DNA from: a virus
Direction: 5' to 3' (one strand)
Virus record (IMG/VR): IMGVR_UViG_3300037882_001611
Coordinates: 1 to 62,432 of that record
Length of the DNA stretch: 62,432 nucleotides
A program made the position numbers and the translations under genes. The notes beneath the pieces were generated by a model. The model was not told where the DNA came from. It made no database searches and worked only from the letters and a program-made list of their open reading frames with translations. This document shows positions 8,905 to 20,200 of this stretch, in pieces (the first letter of the stretch is position 1; each line of letters begins with the position of its first letter).

Positions 8905-11607
8905 ATGGGTCTCTTTGGAAGTAAGAAGATTTATGTTGCTTCTACTGTCCGTAATATGGCCGGTGATGAACTCAAGCGTCCAAATTATCTAAAGACAACT
9001 ATCATTGGTAATATAATTGCTAACAACAAACAGGGTGCAGGAGATGTGATTCAACGGTCTTATATAAATGGACCGGGAATCAAACTTCGAAACTTTTTTC
9101 GTTGGGCGCAAAATAATTATGATTTGATCGGTTTACCGACTTCAACAATCAGTGCTGATATTGGTACCGATGCAAGTGTTGTTGATCCTGAAATTTCTTT
9201 AAGTCTCGGTGAAAATGCAGTCACCCAAGATATTCAGATCTCAGTAGCTGACTTCAGTTTCTGGGCCGAGCAGTGGATGATGGAAAATCATCCTGATCTA
9301 CTCGATACAGATTGGGAAGCTGACTATAATGAAGCTACCGATGAAATCATTATTCTTTTTGAAGACGCAACGACCGCATCTTTTACTCCAGTGGATTATG
9401 TGAAAGGTAGTTTATATCTTTTTGCAACCTATGTGAAATCTACTGATGGTTATGAAGAAGATGTAGTGCTTGGTGATGTTGTTGATTTGGATCTAAGTGA
9501 TCCATTTCCCAGTGTAACTGGGTGGACCAATGATAGCTCAACGTCATCTTTAATAGATGAAACATTGGATAATCTGACAACAACATTGATCACATATTCA
9601 GATGGGCGACCTGATGAATATTCAGAAACCAGTGGTTCTACTATTGGTTCCTATACGTATATCAACAACATTTATCACGTGGATGAATACAAAGGTTCAA
9701 CTCTAACTACTGGTGGTAGCGAAACCTATAAGACTCGAAAGTTTATGCTACAGTCTCAAACTGGAACTGTGGCTGACAAAGCACCTGAAATCACGACAAC
9801 TGTAACCACAGTGCCTGGTCTAAATCCCGGTGATCCTGATGTAACAAAGACCACCGTAGTTACGGTTTACGATCAAGAAGTCATAGTTGAGAAATCCTAT
9901 CGTATAGATGAACAACGGATCGTCATTAAGACGTGGGAAGGTCCGTTTATGTTCATCTATAAGATAGGTTCGGGTAATGCTAATCTTGATGTTCTTGTAA
10001 CGGAAACCTCTGATGATGGAGAATTCTTTCCGTTTATTCCTATTCGTTTAGATAATAAGTTTCTGTCCTCAACTTATCACAATCCAGAATATCTCATTGC
10101 TAAAAAGGCATTGAAAAAAGCTGTTGGTGGTAAGATGGATGATATTATAGAATCGTTGAACGATACAGAAAATCTTGATGATATCGATTATGCGTATGCG
10201 TTTTTCGGCGTATCAGCAAATGTGCTTGATAATTCAGCACGGAAATATATGTATTTGTTTTTTGATCGTTTAAAGAACACTTCAACAAATACGTCCGAAA
10301 CAGACTATGCTGTTTATCAGCTTTTGATTGATGCGTTTAATGATGCGAATGATGATTGGTTAGCTTGGCAGGCTGCACAAGCAGATTCTCTGGATCCTTT
10401 ATATGGAGCACCTGAACCAACGATCCCTCCATATCCTTCGTTGCCTTTGTCTGGTGTTCGCATTCAGGCAACCGGAACTGGTGGACTGAACAACAATCTC
10501 GACATGCAGCTTTCATGGCAATCGATGACTGGGGTCACTGGTTCTGGAGTTGGAAAGCCGGATGCTAAACGTGGAGACGTTTGGTTTGAACTCGGTGTGA
10601 CTGATGTTATTCCGGGGAAGTTGTGGAAAAAAGCAGGAGAAATGACAAAATCATCCAAGCTGATCGATAAAATTCGAATATATCATCAAGTGGAAACTGA
10701 TGAATGGGAAGCTATTGATATTGTCGGAATGATTCATCGAAACTATATCTATAAGGGTAAGTTCGTTGAGATCACTTTACGTGAAGGAATCGTGGATACC
10801 GAAGATTCAGGTTTTTTGGTTCCACTTCATTATCCAACTTTTCGAACGATGTCTTTGATCGATTCTACACAAATGAGTACAGCTTGCACGTTTCTCGTGT
10901 TTAACTCCTATGTTGTGAAGAAAACTGGTCTCCTTGGTTCTCTATTCTTCAAAATCTTACTAATCGTAATTATTATTGCTGTAGTCGTATTTGCACCTCA
11001 ACTTGCTCCAGCGACCGTAAAAGCGGCTGTAGCAACTGGTACTGCACTGGGTTTAAGTGGCACACTAGCATTGATTGTTGGTGCTGCTATTAACGCAGTT
11101 GCTGGTATGATTATCAGTTCACTCATAATGAAAGCATCTACTGCTGTTTTTGGTAAAAAACTTGGTCTTATTATTGGAACGATCATCAGTATTGCTGCGA
11201 TGAACGGTTTAGGTAATTTAGCTAATGGTCAAGGTTTCACCATAAATTTTGGTAATATATTAAGTGCCCAAAATTTAACGATGCTTACTTCGTCAATTGG
11301 TAATGTCTATGCTAAGCTTGTAGCAATGAATACTATGGACACTGTGCAAGACACACAGAAGCTGATCGAGCAATATGAGAAAGATTCAAAGAGAATTACA
11401 GAACTCTTTGCACAAAATTTTGGTTATGGTAATGGGGTCATAGATCCTCTCCAACTGCTCGACAGCAGTCAGGTTATGGTAGAGTACGCCGACACCTTTT
11501 TGAGTCGAACTCTTCTCACCGGCACTGACATTGCGGAGATGTCCATGGATATGCTGGGAGCTTTCTCTGACATCACATTGAGTAATGATTTGCCTTTGGG
11601 CAGTTAA
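8905..11607 (+). CDS. Large internal or tail virion protein with a membrane-active region (gp53 position)
   Basis: The 900-residue protein has a long beta-rich N-terminal part (about 1-670, many T, S, Y and D). A strongly hydrophobic, glycine- and alanine-rich region follows at about 675-780 (FFKILLIVIIIAVVVFA; TALIVGAAINAVAGMII; LGLIIGTIISIAAMNGLG), then a polar helical tail. Such a buried hydrophobic block is typical of podovirus proteins ejected with the genome or of tape-measure-like proteins that insert in the cell envelope. It lies between gp54- and gp52-like genes, as in N4. Function is inferred. Confidence 0.82.
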   Translation: MGLFGSKKIYVASTVRNMAGDELKRPNYLKTTIIGNIIANNKQGAGDVIQRSYINGPGIKLRNFFRWAQNNYDLIGLPTSTISADIGTDASVVDPEISLSLGENAVTQDIQISVADFSFWAEQWMMENHPDLLDTDWEADYNEATDEIIILFEDATTASFTPVDYVKGSLYLFATYVKSTDGYEEDVVLGDVVDLDLSDPFPSVTGWTNDSSTSSLIDETLDNLTTTLITYSDGRPDEYSETSGSTIGSYTYINNIYHVDEYKGSTLTTGGSETYKTRKFMLQSQTGTVADKAPEITTTVTTVPGLNPGDPDVTKTTVVTVYDQEVIVEKSYRIDEQRIVIKTWEGPFMFIYKIGSGNANLDVLVTETSDDGEFFPFIPIRLDNKFLSSTYHNPEYLIAKKALKKAVGGKMDDIIESLNDTENLDDIDYAYAFFGVSANVLDNSARKYMYLFFDRLKNTSTNTSETDYAVYQLLIDAFNDANDDWLAWQAAQADSLDPLYGAPEPTIPPYPSLPLSGVRIQATGTGGLNNNLDMQLSWQSMTGVTGSGVGKPDAKRGDVWFELGVTDVIPGKLWKKAGEMTKSSKLIDKIRIYHQVETDEWEAIDIVGMIHRNYIYKGKFVEITLREGIVDTEDSGFLVPLHYPTFRTMSLIDSTQMSTACTFLVFNSYVVKKTGLLGSLFFKILLIVIIIAVVVFAPQLAPATVKAAVATGTALGLSGTLALIVGAAINAVAGMIISSLIMKASTAVFGKKLGLIIGTIISIAAMNGLGNLANGQGFTINFGNILSAQNLTMLTSSIGNVYAKLVAMNTMDTVQDTQKLIEQYEKDSKRITELFAQNFGYGNGVIDPLQLLDSSQVMVEYADTFLSRTLLTGTDIAEMSMDMLGAFSDITLSNDLPLGS

Positions 11608-11626
11608 GATTGAAAGGTTAAATTAA

Positions 11627-12139
11627 ATGTCCAATCCTTTTTTCCTTCCAGCATCAACTTTTAGTGTTGGTCCCGGAAGCACGTCTACTGGGATTACTTC
11701 TGCTAAAGATTTGATGTTTGGTGTTCCCGGTTATAGTAACTCTGAATCCTTGGATAATATGAACCGTGGTGATATTGCTGCACAAATGGCTGATGTGATC
11801 GGTATCACCTCACGCAATATGCTGAAGCCAAGCGGAGGCATTGGCGGATCTGCGGCTGGTTCAAGTTCTGGCTTTGGTGCTAACCTCGACACAGCCAGAT
11901 TGGCTATGACTGGCTTGGGAACCATCGGTAACTTGTGGGCTGCATTTCAGGCTCAGAAGCTTGCCAAGAAGCAATTTGCTTTTACGAAACGGATTACTGA
12001 AGCAAACCTCGCCAACCAAGTTCAGTCATACAATACGACGCTTGAAGATCGTGGTCGTTCTCGTGCTTTTGCCGAAGGACAGAGTGCTTCTGATGCTCAG
12101 GCATATATCAACAAGAATCGTCTGACCACTGGAGGTTAA
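11627..12139 (+). CDS. Internal virion protein, N4 gp52-like
   Basis: The 170-residue protein has a glycine/serine-rich N-terminal half and an alanine/glutamine-rich helical C-terminal half (about 95-165, ending SASDAQAYINKNRLTTGG), with a hydrophobic stretch MTGLGTIGNLWAAFQA. This resembles T7 gp14-type ejection proteins in layout and matches the small gp52 of N4 in size and order. AAAGGTT precedes the ATG. The ejection role is an inference. Confidence 0.78.
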   Translation: MSNPFFLPASTFSVGPGSTSTGITSAKDLMFGVPGYSNSESLDNMNRGDIAAQMADVIGITSRNMLKPSGGIGGSAAGSSSGFGANLDTARLAMTGLGTIGNLWAAFQAQKLAKKQFAFTKRITEANLANQVQSYNTTLEDRGRSRAFAEGQSASDAQAYINKNRLTTGG

Positions 12140-12142
12140 TTT

Positions 12143-14176
12143 ATGGCTATGCTAAATTGGCATAATGTCGATGCGCCAGACTTTCGAACCAGTCTGGAAG
12201 GCTATCAGACTTTCAGTAAATTGCTGGATAACGCTTTTCGTGGTGCCAATGAAGGTATCAACACATTTGACGCTTCTCTCAATGAGAAGGCAAATACGGC
12301 TGTCATTGCTGCTGCGATGCGTGAACGTGATCCTGAAGCATATCAAGCTGCACTTGCTTCAGGTCAGTTTATTGAAGGTATCGATCCTAATCGAGTATCG
12401 GCACAGACCTACTCTGCTCTGAACACTCAAGCGAGTTCTCTTCTGAACCAAGCAACCCAGTCTCAGCAATTGGGTGATCTGAAGTATGCTTCAAACCAGA
12501 GTAAAGCATTCGATCAGTTTGGTGATGAATATCAACAGATTGAAGCTCTTCGTCGTACTGGCACTCCTGAAGCAAATGCTGAAGCAGACCAGCTTATGGC
12601 TTCGCTCCGTCCTCAGCTTAGTGCTGTTGGTACTCGGAATGTAATGACTCTTATCAAAGGGTTCAATGATTCCGAGTTGTTTGGTGTAGACATAAAGGGT
12701 CGTCGTGAAGAACAGAAGTGGGCTGCCAATCGTGATCAACGAGATGACACCCGCCTTGGTTATGAAAAAACCCGTCTCGGTTACGAAGGTGATCGTCTCG
12801 GAATGGAGAAAGGTCGGTATGACTGGGAAGTCAGTGATCGGAATGATGTAAAAGCTGGTCAAGCTGCATTCATGGCAATGCAGGGACGATCTATGGATCG
12901 TGAAACAGCACTATCAGCTTTTAATTCTCCGGAGTTTGCAAAACTCACTCCGGGAGCAAAAATGTATGCTCTTCAGCAACTTAATAATAGCTGGGGTAAT
13001 ATTTATACACCGGAACAGCTTGGAGATGCTGCCGGATTTACTCCATCAACAGGTGGATTGTCTGGTTTAGTCGGTGCTGAATCTGGGGGAAATTGGGGTG
13101 CGCTAAATAGTGAAGGTTATGGGGGTCGTCTCCAGTTTGGTGACACTCGTTTGGCTGATGCTGCAAAAGCAGGTGTAGTCCCGAAAGGAACTACCGGGGC
13201 ACTATTTTCTAAAATGTCATCTGCTCAACAAATGAAAGTTGAAAATTGGCATTTTCAAGATATTGATAAACAGGCAAATGCTCTTGGTATATCACGCTAT
13301 ATCGGTCAAGCTATTGCTGGAGTCCCTATTACTCGTGATAGTATCAGGGCGATGGCCCATCTTGGTGGAATAGGTGGGGTTAAAAAATTTATAGAATCAG
13401 GGGGTAAAATTGATCCCGCTGATTCTAATGGAACTAAACTCTCTGATTATGGTCGTCGTTTTGGAAGATCTTCAAGTGCTTCTCCTACTTCTATCATTAC
13501 AAGTGCTCAGCTTCGTTCTGGTCAGGAAAAGGTAAACAAAACTTCTGCTTCAAAACTTTTGGCATCGGCTGCAAGCGAAGCAGGTGTTCAGGATGTAGTT
13601 GCTGAACTCCGTAAGGGTAAATTTGCCGATACTTCACAGAAATTCCTAAAAGAACGTCTGGATGAAATTGTACGTAATGGTCGAACGGCTGACGGTCGAT
13701 ATACAATTACCTATGCACAGGCTGGTGACATCCTTAATTCTTCCCTTACTGAAAATAATAACAGTTGGGGAATTACTAACTGGTTGTCTGGTAATTCAGT
13801 ACGAGTTAGTAAGGATGGTTGGCGTTTGAACGACGATACTGTTAAAGCAGAAACTGATCGTGTTCGTAGTGGTGGCCTTATTCGTGATTTGAGTAATGAC
13901 CAAGGTCGTCAGGTTGATATGCAGGCATTAGGCGCAGCAAGTGCCCAACTATCTGCGGCTCGACAAGCATATCAAGCTGCACTGATGCGGATTCCTGTGC
14001 AGCCGGGTCTTCAAGCTGAACTGCCTCGTCTCCAAGCTCGTATGCAGGCAGCTCAAGCTGCTTTCGATCAACTTTCAAATACAGTGGAACCTCGTAATGC
14101 TCCGAACTTTGCACCACCTTCGGAGGTGCCGGGTAAAGCTCCAACTGCTAAGACGTTTTATCGCCGTGGTGGGTAA
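12143..14176 (+). CDS. Virion-associated murein-degrading internal protein (SLT-like domain; gp51 position)
   Basis: The 677-residue protein starts after a perfect GGAGG. Residues about 305-430 look like a lytic transglycosylase domain: SGLVGAESGGNWGA carries the probable catalytic E313, followed by GYGGRLQFGDTRL and an aromatic-lined region. Flanking parts are helical, Q- and A-rich (residues 1-280 and 570-640). Such proteins are packaged in podovirus heads and open the peptidoglycan locally during DNA entry. It lies directly upstream of the virion RNA polymerase gene, so both are probably ejected together. The enzyme class is inferred from motif order. Confidence 0.8.
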   Translation: MAMLNWHNVDAPDFRTSLEGYQTFSKLLDNAFRGANEGINTFDASLNEKANTAVIAAAMRERDPEAYQAALASGQFIEGIDPNRVSAQTYSALNTQASSLLNQATQSQQLGDLKYASNQSKAFDQFGDEYQQIEALRRTGTPEANAEADQLMASLRPQLSAVGTRNVMTLIKGFNDSELFGVDIKGRREEQKWAANRDQRDDTRLGYEKTRLGYEGDRLGMEKGRYDWEVSDRNDVKAGQAAFMAMQGRSMDRETALSAFNSPEFAKLTPGAKMYALQQLNNSWGNIYTPEQLGDAAGFTPSTGGLSGLVGAESGGNWGALNSEGYGGRLQFGDTRLADAAKAGVVPKGTTGALFSKMSSAQQMKVENWHFQDIDKQANALGISRYIGQAIAGVPITRDSIRAMAHLGGIGGVKKFIESGGKIDPADSNGTKLSDYGRRFGRSSSASPTSIITSAQLRSGQEKVNKTSASKLLASAASEAGVQDVVAELRKGKFADTSQKFLKERLDEIVRNGRTADGRYTITYAQAGDILNSSLTENNNSWGITNWLSGNSVRVSKDGWRLNDDTVKAETDRVRSGGLIRDLSNDQGRQVDMQALGAASAQLSAARQAYQAALMRIPVQPGLQAELPRLQARMQAAQAAFDQLSNTVEPRNAPNFAPPSEVPGKAPTAKTFYRRGG

Positions 14177-14206
14177 TCTCCACTACAACAGCATGTTGGA
14201 AAAAAG

Positions 14207-14238
14207 AAAACCCTCGGCCTTGATGACCGAGGGTTTTC
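14207..14238 (+). terminator. Intrinsic terminator upstream of the virion RNA polymerase gene
   Basis: AAAACCCTCGG pairs perfectly with CCGAGGGTTTT around a 9-base loop, giving an 11-bp stem with a T-tract. It separates the structural operon from the giant polymerase gene, whose ATG lies 40 bases further on. The polymerase therefore relies on read-through or a promoter in the short gap. Confidence 0.85.
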
Positions 14239-14277
14239 GATTTAATGATCTAAACATTCTTCAGATCAGGACGCGTC

Positions 14278-17200
14278 ATGGCTACCAATTATCAGGACAT
14301 TCTGAACCAATATCTTGCTGCTAACCCGATAACCAATCCTGATATTTTCGGAACGCCTGTTCCGAAAGTTCAACAGGTTGAAGAAGCAACAAATCAAAAA
14401 CGTCGAGAAGCCTACGCACTTTCAAGTATGGCGGCTGATGGATCTGGTTATAGATCAGCTTCTCAACGTGATCGTGATTACGTCATGATGACTCCATATC
14501 AGTTTCAAGCAAAATATGGTGAGGAAGTTGCAAGAAATCTTCAAGCAGACGTGTCCAATATGGATGCTGCTCGTCGTGGTGATATTCAAGGTCGTCGAGA
14601 TGGTATCACTACACTTGGCGATACTATCAACTCGGCTGGTATGGGCTTTGTAAACAGTTTGGGTGGTATTGCTGCTTTTGGCCTTGGTTTGGTTAATGAT
14701 GATGCTGGTGTTTGGACTTCTCGTAAGCTGGGCGATCTGAATGAATTTACACAGAGTTTTCAATCAGATCAGCTTAATGCTGCTCGTCGATCTTATGGTG
14801 TTCAGCAAGAACTTGATACCCGTGATAATGCAGCGAATTACGAACAGAACCGTAAAAGATTTGGTGATACTGTAGCTAATCTATGGCGTGTTGGTGCTGA
14901 TGTAGTCAACAGTGTTGGTAATTCTTTTGATACACCAATGCTTGCGCAAGACACCATTGCTTCCGGTGTTGGTTCACTCTTTGCAGGTGGACCTATTGCT
15001 AAGGGTTTGAAGGTTATTGGTTCGGCTGCGGTCAAGGGAGCTACGATAGCTCGCCCTTCGTTGTTGCTCAGTGAAACAGCGGGTAAAGCTGTGTCTATTG
15101 GTTCGAAGGCAGCAATGCCTGCTGCTATTGGTTTGATGGAAGGTGGTGGTGCATACCAGCAGACGGCTGAAGCTGCGTATGAACAGCTCCGAACTCGTGA
15201 AGACCTCACTGAAGATCAAAAGATTGAGATGGCAAACAATGCTGCTCTGAAGGCAGCAGCTATTCAGATACCCATAGGTGTCGCCACAGGCTCGTTGGTG
15301 AGTCGTTTTGAAGCATCCCCTCTCCGAGTACCTACAGTTCGTGGAGCAGCTTCAAACATGCTCAAAGAGACTGTGGAAGAAGGTGTTCAATCAGGATCAG
15401 GTCAGCTTGCTCAAAATGTAGCTCTATCTCAGGAAGTCAATCCTGAGCAGGATCTTTTGCAAGGTGTAGGTGAGCAGATCGGTCTTGGTGCTTTGGGTGG
15501 TGCTGGTTCAGCCGGTGTGGTGCAAGCTCCGGGTGTTGCTTTGCGTGCGTCTGTTGAGACAGCAAAGCTCCCATTTCGTGCAGCAGGTGCTGCCCTGTCC
15601 TATGCTGGTGATCGTATTAAGGCCCGGAACCAAAGGGTCCAAGACGATGTTTTGGTAGGTCTTCATGATGAAGCGACGATAGCGGCTCCGGATGCTCAAA
15701 TTGAAGCTGATCAAATCATCGGAGCATCAGATGCACCTGAAGAGGTGAAAGCGACTGCTCGGAATTTTGTTGCACAAACAATAGAACGTCTGTCAAATTC
15801 GACTGCTATTCAAGAAGTAGCAAAGCGTGTTACGAATGTTAAAACAGATATTCGTGAACGTCTGGGAGCTTTAAGTGAACTATCTCCAATGGTTCATGAA
15901 AGTGAAGCTACACAAAATCAGGAAACTCCTGAGGTTTTGCAAGGATCATTGATCCAGTCCATAAAAGATGTAGTAGCAAACACTGTGCAATCTGAAAGTG
16001 TTCAGAAAGCAAAAGAACAAGGAATAAAGCTTTACGAAAAGTATGCTCCAATCATCAATGATGAAATGAAAGCTGCTCTTAAAAAGTTCGATGCTCATTT
16101 GGCAAAGCATGGAAATGAGGTAGCATCTAATCTACCTTCTATTGAAGTTACAGTGAATGATGTTCAGAGTGAATTGAACAAGAGCACTCAGCTTATTGTT
16201 GGTATGGCTGAACAAACTCCGGAGCAAGTTGATCCTGATGTTGCAGATCGTATCCTGTACCATTCAGAAAATGGTGGGATCAATCTGACAGCTCCGCAGA
16301 AAGTAACTTTGCGTTCTGCTTCTGCTACAGCCCGTGCTGTTCAGAAGGGTAGTGAGCTGGCGTCAAAATACGGCTTAGTTAATGCTGCGGAAGTATCTCG
16401 TCAGGTATTGACGAGTGCGCCGAAGGAAGACAGTAACTTGTCGTTGTATGGCCATCTTGAAGAAATTCGGATGGCGTATAATTCGGGTGATCTCGATCTT
16501 GCTACCCAGCGTTTCGCTGATCTTCGCAGCTTTGCTCAAAGCCAGAGCAATAAGGTCGCTGCCTTTAATCAAGCTTTGATTGGTGGTAATACGAGCAGTC
16601 ATCGACCAGTCGTCTATGACGCCCATGTCGGTGAAGGGAAGTTTCGACCCACTTCCACAAGTAGGGTCAATCTCAGTCCTACCAGCGCCAACTCGATCAA
16701 AATTGCTCAACAAGTGGCCGTAGAAGCTGTCACCCTTGCTAATGCTGTGAACAACTTGAGTGACGCTTTCCCCGATCTCGGTATCGAGCACATCGCTGTT
16801 CCTTTGCTTGATGTCTCTTTGAATGGTGAAGCAACTACCGTCGCTCAGGAATATCGTACTGGGAAACGAAAGGTTTCTGTCAACACAACAGACAGTGTGC
16901 AGACTGGGTTGGAGCCGGTAATTGACGTAAACAACGTCGAAAACATCGGTGCTGAGGTCATGAAAGAGCAAGGGGGTCAATCCTCTGAGTTTGATGAAGC
17001 AGGGGCTTCGATTTCTGATCCGGGTCAGGTCGTCAGTGAACAAACGGAACAGACTGAAGTTGAACCTGATAGTGCAAAAATGCAACAGTCGGAAGAAATT
17101 TCAGAGCCTAAGCAGACTGAAGAAATTGCTTCTTCGGAGCAGAACCAAAAAGAGGGAGCTGATGCTCCCAAAGAGCAAGCTCCTGAAGTCGTTCAGGAAA

Positions 17201-20200
17201 AGCCTGCGATCAACACCGATGAGCAGGAAGCTCAGACGGTTGAGAAGATGTATCCGGCTCTCCTTGGTTCCAAGATGAACCGACTTTGGCGTTCGTTCAA
17301 AATTCCGAAGATCAAATCAACTCGGACGTTCGCTGTCGAAAGTCCGATTACGATTGTGCGTGATGGTCTAAAAAATGAAACGACTTTCCGTCAATTGATT
17401 GATGGAGATCTGAACCGTAAGTTCACATCTGAAATTGCTAAAGCATACGAACAATATCTCCAAATTGGAGATGCATTGTTGGAAACTTTGGATAATCGTC
17501 TTCAGGCATTTTTGAATAAATCCGCTACAAAAAAAGCTGGTATTGACAATGCTATAACTTGGCTAAATGGTCAGGCGGTAAATATTGTTGATCAAAATGA
17601 AGACGGATCATATTCGTATAATCAAAAGCTCATCGAGAATGCTGTGCTGGCCAGTCTTCAATGGTATCTGAAGATGAACCAGTATGGTGGTAATCTGGAT
17701 GAAAAGGATGTACGCAGTCTCCTTCGTCTTCCGATTGGTTCTGTATTGCCTGAAGGTCTTGTCGATGACATCAACAATGCTGGTATGGGGCCAGCCGAGA
17801 TGTCTCGTTCATTGTCTCGTGAGATCCAGCGTTTCTGGGGTTTGGAAACTGACAGCTCACAACCTCGGAATTTCTCAGAAGGTGTTCCTGAAGGTGTAGC
17901 CAAGGAAATCCTTGTTGCCATGCTCGATGTTGGTTTGTTGAAACTGAACGAAGTAGACATTTCGAGCGTCACAACAAACGAGAATATTGATCATCTTAAT
18001 CGCTATCAGATGAACACGGTAGATGCAGATGGAAAGACAAAAGTCATTCCTGCTGATCATCCTATTCGTCAATTTCCTACAGCTATTGAAAAAGCTGTTC
18101 TGACTGAAAGTGAAGAGATTCATTATCTCGGTCAACTCCCCCCTGCTCCATCGAAAACACAACTTCGAAACGACGCTGTGGAGAATACTCCTGAACAGCT
18201 TCGTTCGCTTGAAAAGCAGCAAGCAGTTGAGCATCGATTGAACATGCCATTTATTGAAATGATTCAACAGATGGGTGAGGTAATGGTACTTCGCTTATTT
18301 GGTGGTGGAGATATTGAAAACACTCCACTAAACCAAAATCATAAGAAGACTCTTGCTGGGCAGAATCTTACACTACAATCAGCCTATCTGTCGATCATGT
18401 CATTGGTTGCTGAAGCTCAGAATAAAGCTGATCTGGATGGTATCGATATAGGTGATCTGGCGATTCACTTTGCTTATAATGACACAGTGGTGAACCGTGC
18501 CCAGATGTTGGGTAAGGATAATCCTCAATCGAACAAGTTGATGCGTGAAGCAATTTTGCCGACTTGGAAAATTCTGGATTTAACAAATGGATCTGTTCGA
18601 GATCAGTTTTTCATGGGTCTGGCTCAGGCTTTAGGTGTGAAAGTTCATACGCAATCTCGTGAACAGACAATGAGTGATCTTCAGAAGAAGCTAGATGGTT
18701 TCACTGAAACACTCTCAATTATGACTGATACCAGTCAATTGAAGTTCACTCCGGAAATCATCGATACGATGAAGTCTGAAGGTGTAAATAGCGTTGCTGG
18801 TTTGCACGCTTTGATGGAATATGCTCGATATCAGGCTTCAGAAGATAAATCTGCTTTCCGTACTTCAATCTATTTTGAAGCAGATGGCGTTACCAATGGT
18901 GTTATCAATGCCATGGCTCTATTCTCATCTGGACCATTTACTTCTGAATGGTTGGAGAACATCGCTCGCGGTGGATATAATGTTGGAGAAGAACCACTTT
19001 CGTTGGCTCAAATTCGAACTCGTTTTTCGAAGGCTGCTGCTGACCTTTATGGTTTGGCCGGAACGAAAACGACTGAATATATAAAAATGCTTCGTGAGAA
19101 GTACCGAGATCAAAAAGAAATCACTGCTCAGTTTAATGCGATTCGTGATCTGCTAACTGAGTTTCTTAGTGATGGTATCGGAGTCAATGAGAACAACGAT
19201 TTGATCGTTGATCGTGGTGCTGTGAAAAATCCGCTTACTATAACAATTTATGGTGCGGGCGCTGAAGGCATTGCCGGTAACATTGTTGATGAATTGGTGT
19301 CGAGGATTTACGAACGTATGTCTTTGACAGCACAGCGTATTGCTGAAGATCCTGATCTAACTGAAGCTCAAGCATTTTACGGTGGTGATGTTCAGACTGC
19401 TGAAATCAAGTTCAAACAATTGATGTCGAATTTGAATGCTATTGTTGCTAATCGTCTTGTGATGAACGATGGTGAACTTGTAGTAGAAAACATTATCAAA
19501 GGTAGTGCAAAAACTTTTGGTGATCCAAAGGCTTTCACATTTCCGAAAGTCGGAATCGATACGATCCGACAAAATATGCTTCATGCTTTTGTCGAACCAA
19601 TGATTGATGGTATCACTGATACAGTTGGTGCTGATCTGATGAACAATCTGACGATCATCAAGACACAAATTCAATCATGGTCTCTGATCGGTAAATTTGC
19701 TTATCAAGCAGCGTATAACGAAGCTATTTTGGAGAAGCGAAAAGCTAATCCAGAAATGAGTAAGAATGAGTTGCTTAGCCGTCGTGAAGAACAGACGATC
19801 ATGAAAAAAGTTTGGAAACAACTTCCATTTTTTTCAACTGGTTCACAAAACTTCTTGTTTGGTATGAAGCAAGCAATGGATGTTCGTACCGAATTTGCTC
19901 GTGGTTTCAATGATGAATTGAATACTCCAGCATTTGGTTATACGCCTGATGATGCAGGTGTTGCTGGTATTCCGGGTATCACTATTGGTACTGGTGATGG
20001 TCAGACTGTGCTCAATGCTATCGCTGATTCTGATATGCCCGAAGGCTTTATTCAGATCTTTGATGGCATTCACTCGTCAGTGCTTGATATGGAGACTATG
20101 GGTCGTGTTGCCAACAAAGCGGTGTTTGATGCATGGCAGAACAATCCGCTCGATGATCTGTCGAAGGCGTTTGGTTCTTTCGTCGATCAGGTGGACCTGT